From an uncultured Lachnospiraceae bacterium (GTDB lineage Bacteria; Bacillota; Clostridia; Lachnospirales; Lachnospiraceae): a stretch of DNA of 49,490 nt. Numbering within the stretch: the first letter of the stretch is position 1; each line of letters opens with the position of its first letter. The position numbers and the translations under genes were made by a program. Positions 44,070 to 49,490 of the stretch are shown here, one piece after another. The stretch spans positions 1-49,490 of the forward strand of contig CATOJE010000021.1 of the NCBI GenBank assembly GCA_951800145.1, read 5' to 3'. The notes beneath the pieces were generated by a model that ran no database searches, was not told where the DNA came from, and was given only the letters and a program-made list of their open reading frames with translations.

Positions 44070-44963
44070 CTATGCCAAAATATTCAGCATGGACACAGCG
44101 TAATAATTACTTAAATTGTAAGCGCCGCTTCTGGCGAAGCTTGCAAACTGCAGGAAGGAATCGGACATGGTGGAATTCTTCTTCCCTGCATTAGCGCCGG
44201 AGGTGGAGACATGCTCCGCCTTGGTGGACTCATTGTAGCCTGTACTGCTGCTTCCAACGATCTTATCCACAGAAGAATCCAGCACAGAGGTGGCTTTGTT
44301 GCCGATGCGCTCTGCAATGCCGAACTGTCCGCCTAACAGCTCCTTTACATAGCCGGGATCCTTGTCAAAGGCCTCGCCCAGGGCTTCCTCGTCTACCTTG
44401 ATCTTGCCGCTCTTATCGTAGCTCATGCCCAGAGCCTTTAAGGTCTTTTCATTAGGCATCATACGCTTAAAGGCATCCAGCTGCGCCCCGATGCCGCTGC
44501 CCCGATCCTGGTTATTAGACAGAAGATTAGTGGTGTTATTATACTTATCCACAAAATCTGTAACTGCCGAAATTACCTCATCCCTTGCCTTGGTCACCTG
44601 ATTCTGATACTTCTCATCGCCAGGATGCTTGGCCGCCTCTGCCACTGCATTTTCGTACTTGGAAAATACGTTGTCTTTATTCCCGGACTGAAGCTTGGAT
44701 GCCGCTGCTTCCAGATCCTCTAAGGTGGTCTGGTATCCTAATAAAAAGGTGGAGGTGCTGGCAGAACTGGTTACATTGATCCCAGTGCTGGTGCTGCTGG
44801 AGGAGGACGAGGTGGAGGATGTCTTCTGAGTTGCATTCTCTTTCAGCTTTTCTGCTTCCGCATTCGCCTTCTCGGTCCAGCTGGAACTGTTCAGCATGTC
44901 ATTCTGGTAATTGTTGTAGCTATAGCCGCTGTAATTGTAAGATGATACTCCGCTGGTTGACAT
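44070..44963 (-). CDS. Short protein resembling the C-terminal part of the filament cap FliD
   Basis: A 297-aa protein with no signal peptide. Residues ~125-235 follow the FliD_C pattern: a helix ISAVTDFVDKYNNTTNLL, then ALGMSYDKSGKIKVDEEALGEAF, KDPGYVKELLGG and GIAERIGNKATSVLDS. Residues 1-75 are Ser/Thr/Asn/Tyr-rich and the last 60 residues are not recognised. It lacks the D2/D3 region of a full FliD (normally 450-900 aa). It may be a secreted flagellar accessory protein or a FliD derivative with another task. AGAAAGGAGAG precedes the ATG. A GCCGATAT sequence at 45014-45007 resembles a sigma-28 -10 element, but the -35 is poor. Confidence 0.6.
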   Translation of the reverse strand: MSTSGVSSYNYSGYSYNNYQNDMLNSSSWTEKANAEAEKLKENATQKTSSTSSSSSSTSTGINVTSSASTSTFLLGYQTTLEDLEAAASKLQSGNKDNVFSKYENAVAEAAKHPGDEKYQNQVTKARDEVISAVTDFVDKYNNTTNLLSNNQDRGSGIGAQLDAFKRMMPNEKTLKALGMSYDKSGKIKVDEEALGEAFDKDPGYVKELLGGQFGIAERIGNKATSVLDSSVDKIVGSSSTGYNESTKAEHVSTSGANAGKKNSTMSDSFLQFASFARSGAYNLSNYYAVSMLNILA

Positions 44964-45044
44964 ATAATCTCTCCTTTCTGGTATAAAATACCGATTTATA
45001 TTTTATATATCGGCCTTTTGCCATGGAATATAAGGAATCTGCGC

Positions 45045-46541
45045 CTAATCAATGTCCATCCACTCGAAGTCTTCATCCTCCGGCTCCTGGACAGCGGCCG
45101 GCTCTTCCTCCTCTTCAAAGTCAAAGGCCTCCTCCCGGTCTCTTACCTGGGATACTGCCATCTCAGTCTCTGCCGCTATGGGCTGACGGGGGTAGCGTTC
45201 TGCCTGCCGGAAGCTTTCTTCCTCATCCTCCTCGCCCAGCATGTACCGCTCCTCACGGCTCATGGAACGCTTTCTGGAGCTTTGCTCCTCCTCTCCCCGT
45301 CTCTCCTCCGGATAAAAGGAATTTCTGGATTCCCTTGATTCTCTGGATGCCTTTCCGGAATTCCTGGTCACTAAGAGCACGATCACCAGGATCAGGAGGA
45401 CCGTCGCCACTGCCGCCAGGGCGATAATCAGGTACATGCGAAGCTGGTAGTCATCCAGCAGGTCATTATACTGCTGGATAATGGCCTCTGTCTCCTCCTT
45501 TGTGTATCCGGACTGGGCTGCCGGATCGGTGAAGTAGCGCTGAATGGTCTTCTCTGTGAGATCGTACCGGTAGAAATTCCTCTCTCCGGCTGCATTCATG
45601 GCGTAGAAGATGCAGTACTGATGCTCTGTCTCGGACGCCCAGATCCATCCAGTCACCTTGTGCCCGTCGATATCTATGGTTGTCTTGGAAAAGCCCTCCG
45701 GAAGGGCGGTGGTCTCATCCGGCGTCAGAATGGTGATGGCCTTTGCCGCCGCCTCCAGGCTGACTCCTTCCACCATCCCTGCTTCTGCGCCTGCCGCTGT
45801 CTCGCCGCCCTCGCTCTTGGTGACTGAGATGGTATAGTTCTTTACTGTCACTCCGTCCGGGGCTGTGACCTTGATGGTGATGGTATTTTCTCCCATCTGA
45901 AGGCCTTCGCTGCCCTCGACTGCTACCTGCGTTCCTTCTCCCGCCAGAGCCTGCACCTGAATCTGCTCCACATCCAGTCCCACATGCATGGTGTACATAT
46001 CAATCATAGGCGAAAATTCCGGACTTAAGGAGCCTGGTGCTACGGACAGGGAGGTTAAAAGGCCTTCCCCTGTCTCTCCCTCCGGCAGGCCTGCGCTGAC
46101 ACTGATGGTGGAGCTGCCCTGATGGCTGATGGTCACCGCCTGGGAATTGCTGTCATATACCTCCTGGGAGGCGATGGTGATCTGGCTGTTTGCCGCCTTC
46201 AGGATCCGAAACTTCATAGAAAATACAATATTTGACAAATCACCGCCAGCAGGGCCGCCTCTGGCTCTTAAGGATCCGGCTCCGCCTTCCACGCTGTTTC
46301 CGCTGATAAATTCCAGAGCCGAGGCATCATAGGCCAGCATCACGTCTGCACTGCCCAGGGAGCCGTCCCCGGAGCTGATTTTCATATTTACCGTAACCTC
46401 CTGCCCCACGGTCCCGGAGGGGTCAGAAAATGTAATCCTGGCGCTGGCTGCCATGGAAACCAGCTGCCAGACTGGCAGAAAGACGGTCAACATACACGCC
46501 AGCAAAAGCTCTGCCAGTATCTGCTTTCTCTTCTTGTTCAT
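45045..46541 (-). CDS. Membrane-anchored cohesin and cadherin-like domain protein
   Basis: A 498-aa type I membrane protein. Residues 1-33 form a signal peptide (MNKKRKQ, hydrophobic, then SMAAS). Residues 34-148 match a cohesin fold (ITFSDPSGTVGQEVTVNMKI, SADVMLAYDASALEFIS, NIVFSMKFRIL). Residues 160-243 match the cadherin-like beta-sandwich (MYTMHVGLDVEQIQVQALA, TVKNYTISVTKSE). A central domain of ~120 aa is unrecognised. A membrane helix lies at about 369-391, followed by a basic stop (RNSGKASRES) and a ~107-residue cytoplasmic tail ending in runs of Glu and Asp. Cohesins usually bind dockerins; no dockerin is evident in the pair gene. It lies 36 bp after the glucosaminidase gene. Confidence 0.75.
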   Translation of the reverse strand: MNKKRKQILAELLLACMLTVFLPVWQLVSMAASARITFSDPSGTVGQEVTVNMKISSGDGSLGSADVMLAYDASALEFISGNSVEGGAGSLRARGGPAGGDLSNIVFSMKFRILKAANSQITIASQEVYDSNSQAVTISHQGSSTISVSAGLPEGETGEGLLTSLSVAPGSLSPEFSPMIDMYTMHVGLDVEQIQVQALAGEGTQVAVEGSEGLQMGENTITIKVTAPDGVTVKNYTISVTKSEGGETAAGAEAGMVEGVSLEAAAKAITILTPDETTALPEGFSKTTIDIDGHKVTGWIWASETEHQYCIFYAMNAAGERNFYRYDLTEKTIQRYFTDPAAQSGYTKEETEAIIQQYNDLLDDYQLRMYLIIALAAVATVLLILVIVLLVTRNSGKASRESRESRNSFYPEERRGEEEQSSRKRSMSREERYMLGEEDEEESFRQAERYPRQPIAAETEMAVSQVRDREEAFDFEEEEEPAAVQEPEDEDFEWMDID

Positions 46542-46577
46542 AATACTATATCTCCAGTCTGATGTTACTTTTTTATA

Positions 46578-49037
46578 CTAATTTACAATCGTTACATTGC
46601 TGCCGCCCGGCCCATTATACGATGCGCCGCCTGCGCCCTGGGAGGATCCAGGTCCTGTTTTGGAAGGAGCGCTCCCCGGCGACGGCACACCTGACGCTGC
46701 GCCTCCCGGCCCGTAGCTTGTCCCGGCTGCCGCCGGATTCTGGATTCCCTCTGGGCTGGCCTGATTTCCAGCCGGCGGGGAGCCAGTGCTTCCATTGCTC
46801 ACAGGCGCTCCATTGCTTCTGGTAATCCGCAGGGTGTACTCCCGTATGGTGCCATTTTGTGCAGTAACTGTAAGCTTTGCATCCGTCACTGTCCCGTTCA
46901 GATTTATGGTGCCAATGCCGTGAATCTGGGCGGAGGCGTCGATGGCCGAGGCACGGATCACAACGCTGGAGACAGATGTGTTCACTGCTGCCTCATAGTA
47001 ATAGGTATCCCGGTTAAATGCTGGTGTAATGGTAAATCCGTCAATGCTGATGGAGGAAAGCTTGTTATTCGGGCTTCCGTCCAATACCGGCTTCTGACAG
47101 GCTTCTCCCGGCATATTCCGGTATACCGGAATCATAAACTGCAGCGGGGTCTGGCGCATGGTCTCTGAATAGGCGGCTGCCATCTTCGCACCTTCTGCTG
47201 CCGCACCCTCCACATTGGTCATATATTGATGTTTATACAGATTGCTGCCCTGTACATTAAACTTCTTTAAATAAAAGGTATTCTGTCCTGCCTTTACATA
47301 GTTTTGTCCATACTGGCAGGCGCCTCCGATAATCGCCTTGTCCACACTGTTCCAGGGACGCATGTAGTCCCCGGCCTGGGAAGCATACCAGAGTCCCCTC
47401 TGGACAGCCGTCATGCCATTGCTGGCATAGGCTTCGAAATTAAAAAAGTTATAGTAGCCGCTGGCGCCGGATATGGACTCGCTTTTTCCCTGAGCTCCCT
47501 GCTCCTGGAGAATCATCGCCGCCAGGACGTACGGATTCACTCCAGACTCCACCCCGGCCTGCATCAAGATATCCACATAGGGCGCTGTCCCGCCGGTGTA
47601 ATAGGATTCGCCGGCGCCGGCGCCGGAAGAAGGCGTCTGGGACGAGTCTCCCTCGCCTCCCGGGCCCACCCGGATCACCTTCGCGGTTACCTGACGGACT
47701 TCATGGGGGCTGATGGAAAGTCCGCTGCCTGCCAGCTGACTGGCTTTTCCAGAGGCGCCCTCCCCTGCCTGGCTGATATTCGCTCCGGGAGGCACACCGA
47801 TCTGGACATTCGCAGGAACTCTTCCTGTGCCGACACCGCCTCCCTGCTGATGTCCGGGCTGCACCGGGCTGACCGAGGTCCCGCTTCCGCCCTGCCCCGG
47901 AGCTGAGGAAATACTGCTTCCGCCCTGTCCCCCAGGGCCTGGCGAAGTGCCTGTGCCGCCAGGTGAGGAATTTCCTGAGGAGCCATTCCCTCCCGGAGGT
48001 ACGCCGATGACCACATTGCTTCCACCAGAGGAGCCGCCAGAGCCGCCTCCTGTCACAGGGGAGATTACCACGGAACCGCCGGAAGCAGTTCCGCCGGAAC
48101 CAGCTCCCGGAGCCGTGGAGCCGCTGCCTCCGGGACCTGCACCCGGGATAACTGTACCTGTCCCCTGGGAATTCCCCCCAGTGCCGGAGCCGCCTGGGCC
48201 GTAGGTTCCCGGGACAGAGCTTCCTCCCTGGGATGCGCCGCCCCCATTCCCGCTGCTCCAGGTACCGCTTCCTGTGGCGCTGCCCTCCAGAAAGGTGCCT
48301 TTTACCAGAGAGGCCAGTCCCTCCTTGGTGTGGATGGAGGCATTATAGCTTTGTCCTAAAAATTGAAAAATATAGGTTTCATTTAAAAAATTTCTGGGAT
48401 CCATGTAGTAGCGGATAATCTCCTCGCTGGCCGCCACCCAGCTGCTGCCGTCAAACCCCGGCCAGGTGCCGCTTCCCCAGTCATATGCTCCGTCCGCTGT
48501 GGACTTCCAGGAGGAAACGCTGCCGCTGCTCACCAGATTCCGCCCTACCAGGCTTTCATTTTTAATCACTTCGTTCCAATCCAGGCCGGTATCCACGGCT
48601 GTAAAGATCCACTGAGGATACCTGGCATGAAGCTCTCTTAAGCCCGGACGGTAGGACTCCGGAAAGCCCTGGGTATTTAAATACGCTTCGAAATTTGCAT
48701 CGTTACTATAGGTGGTGGGGAATTGTATGTAGCTGGAAAGAACATATCCGGTGGACGAAGCGCCTCCTGTACCAGTAAACCGGATCTGATACCAAAGTGC
48801 TCCATTGCTGGCTGTGGCTTCGCCTGTCACCGTCACCGCTGTCCCATACGCCAGCTTTCCCACGGCTCCATACCCTGTGCCGGGGCCGCTGCGCACATTT
48901 AAGGAGGTGGCCTTCACTGTGGCCGGACGCTCCGCGCCGTAGCTGCTTCCCAGGGGAAAGGGGTAGTGCAGCGGCGCCTCGAATATCATAAAAAGGCTCA
49001 GGCTGATGGCCAGGGTCTTTTTCCAAAGTTTCTTCAT
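46578..49037 (-). CDS. Secreted SH3b/glucosaminidase with an interrupted catalytic domain
   Basis: An 819-aa exported protein predicted to cut peptidoglycan (beta-N-acetylglucosaminidase, GH73-like). Order: signal peptide (1-35), SH3b wall-binding domain (36-105; ATSLNVRSGPGTGYG), first half of the glucosaminidase domain (about 120-250; FPESYRPGLRELHARYPQW, YMDPRNFLNE), a Gly/Ser/Pro-rich insert (about 252-485), second half (about 486-640; ILMQAGVESGVNPYVLAAMI, then LQEQG with candidate catalytic Glu512), a cadherin-like domain (655-740; IREYTLRITRS) and a Gly/Pro/Ser tail. In the insert NVVIGVPPGGN (341-351) and NVQIGVPPGAN (410-420) form a pair. It heads a three-gene unit with the cohesin and FliD-like genes and has AGGAG before the ATG. 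Confidence 0.8.
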   Translation of the reverse strand: MKKLWKKTLAISLSLFMIFEAPLHYPFPLGSSYGAERPATVKATSLNVRSGPGTGYGAVGKLAYGTAVTVTGEATASNGALWYQIRFTGTGGASSTGYVLSSYIQFPTTYSNDANFEAYLNTQGFPESYRPGLRELHARYPQWIFTAVDTGLDWNEVIKNESLVGRNLVSSGSVSSWKSTADGAYDWGSGTWPGFDGSSWVAASEEIIRYYMDPRNFLNETYIFQFLGQSYNASIHTKEGLASLVKGTFLEGSATGSGTWSSGNGGGASQGGSSVPGTYGPGGSGTGGNSQGTGTVIPGAGPGGSGSTAPGAGSGGTASGGSVVISPVTGGGSGGSSGGSNVVIGVPPGGNGSSGNSSPGGTGTSPGPGGQGGSSISSAPGQGGSGTSVSPVQPGHQQGGGVGTGRVPANVQIGVPPGANISQAGEGASGKASQLAGSGLSISPHEVRQVTAKVIRVGPGGEGDSSQTPSSGAGAGESYYTGGTAPYVDILMQAGVESGVNPYVLAAMILQEQGAQGKSESISGASGYYNFFNFEAYASNGMTAVQRGLWYASQAGDYMRPWNSVDKAIIGGACQYGQNYVKAGQNTFYLKKFNVQGSNLYKHQYMTNVEGAAAEGAKMAAAYSETMRQTPLQFMIPVYRNMPGEACQKPVLDGSPNNKLSSISIDGFTITPAFNRDTYYYEAAVNTSVSSVVIRASAIDASAQIHGIGTINLNGTVTDAKLTVTAQNGTIREYTLRITRSNGAPVSNGSTGSPPAGNQASPEGIQNPAAAGTSYGPGGAASGVPSPGSAPSKTGPGSSQGAGGASYNGPGGSNVTIVN

Positions 49038-49116
49038 CCGTATCTCCTGTATCTATCTTCATCTCACATTAGAAAGCAAGGAAAATTGTAGTATTTGGCA
49101 GAAATATATCGTTCTT

Positions 49117-49145
49117 ATTATAATGACAAAATTCGTAAGAGTCAA
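49117..49145 (-). promoter_or_regulatory. Strong promoter of the glucosaminidase-cohesin-FliD-like operon
   Basis: TTGACT at 49145-49140, a 17-bp spacer and a consensus TATAAT at 49122-49117 on the minus strand. The flanking 49060-49260 region is AT-rich and holds no gene. Confidence 0.82.
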
Positions 49146-49285
49146 TAACATCAGAAAAAAGTTCACAAGGAATCCTGAATTTGTAAGATTTCGTAAGAAA
49201 CTTTGGAGGGGGTGCAGGGATGTTTATTTCTTGGAGGAGGGATTTTGCTATTTACTTTAGTCTCTGGGATCGCGAAAGTCTAGGG

Positions 49286-49389
49286 GATCGCTGGCTGAGG
49301 GGGTGTCGCAGCCCGGTAGGATTCGCTGGCCAAGTGGGTGTCGTTACCCGTTAGGATTCGCCAGCCGAGTGTACGTCGCTACCCGTTAG
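49286..49389. repeat. Three imperfect 34-35-bp tandem repeats in a GC-rich block
   Basis: Three adjacent units (49286-49319, 49320-49354, 49355-49389) share GATTCGCyGGCC at the start and GTCGytACCCGTTAG at the end, and a partial fourth begins at 49390. There are no unique spacers, so this is not a CRISPR. The block continues to the window end (49390-49490) in GC-rich sequence with no recognised gene, in contrast to the AT-rich DNA just before it. Confidence 0.7.
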
Positions 49390-49490
49390 GGAATCCAAGT
49401 TTTCGGGGTATGGGTGCAGGCGCATATTCGCCGGGAAGCTACGCGCCCCAGCAGCCGTGTCCCAACGTCACCGCGCTCTCGCTCCGCCGA

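Noticed and set aside
45007..45014. Sigma-28 promoter before the FliD-like gene
   Set aside because: The GCCGATAT element is close to consensus, but no TAAA box lies at the proper distance; kept only as a remark.
49286..49389. CRISPR array
   Set aside because: Units are adjacent, imperfect and have no unique spacers.

Overview
The window comes from a motile, Gram-positive anaerobe of the clostridia, most likely a moderately GC-rich Lachnospiraceae gut bacterium (Enterocloster/Hungatella-like). This rests on the clostridial gene order of a large flagellar operon, FliY/CheC/CheD/CheV chemotaxis, a T-box leader on leuS, strong AGGAGG ribosome sites and coding DNA of roughly 54% GC. The species is not determined. 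No rRNA, tRNA, CRISPR or prophage genes were seen.

Layout. 1-5.5 kb (minus strand): a T-box-controlled leuS followed by an azlC amino acid exporter gene cut by the window edge, then an AAA-ATPase/PD-(D/E)XK gene broken by one in-frame TGA. 5.6-7.7 kb: a CPBP membrane protease and a divergent GT11 fucosyltransferase. 7.7-11.3 kb (plus strand): an aroF-tyrA-aroA operon closed by a bidirectional terminator. 11.3-16.6 kb (minus): a Met-rich lipoprotein with its own promoter, and an operon of UDP-uronate epimerase, UDP-glucose dehydrogenase and glmS, which supply precursors for surface polysaccharide and cell wall. 16.6-16.9 kb: a terminator-like hairpin and a 144-bp palindromic element with 8-bp direct repeats, a good candidate miniature transposable element.

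16.9-43.7 kb: one continuous minus-strand flagellar/chemotaxis operon of 31 genes. A strong housekeeping-type promoter lies at 43701-43729. The order is flgB-fliE-fliF-fliG-fliH-fliI-fliJ-fliK-flgD-(TIGR02530 gene)-flgE-flbD-motA-motB-fliM-cheY-flgC-fliY-fliO-fliP-fliQ-fliR-flhB-flhA-fliA-flgF-flgG-cheC-cheD-cheV-(cell-wall-binding-repeat protein). It encodes the export apparatus, C-ring switch, rod, hook, stator and the motility sigma factor. flgC is displaced from flgB. fliL, flhF and flhG are missing from their usual places. cheA, cheW, cheB, cheR and flagellin are not in the window.

44.0-49.1 kb (minus): a three-gene unit with its own strong promoter (49117-49145) and terminator (44014-44045). 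It encodes a secreted SH3b/glucosaminidase whose catalytic domain is interrupted by a long Gly/Ser/Pro-rich insert, a membrane-anchored cohesin-plus-cadherin-like protein with an acidic cytoplasmic tail, and a short FliD-C-terminus-like protein. This trio next to the flagellar operon is the best candidate for an undescribed envelope or flagellum-associated system. The right end (49.26-49.49 kb) is a GC-rich block with imperfect 35-bp tandem repeats and no recognisable gene.

Other notable points are a duplicated CheY-binding-type motif in the FliY linker, a loss of one CheC active site, an AT-rich core of flgE suggesting domain replacement, and acidic insertions in several rod and hook proteins. 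Gene calls rest on motif recognition by eye; no database search was run.
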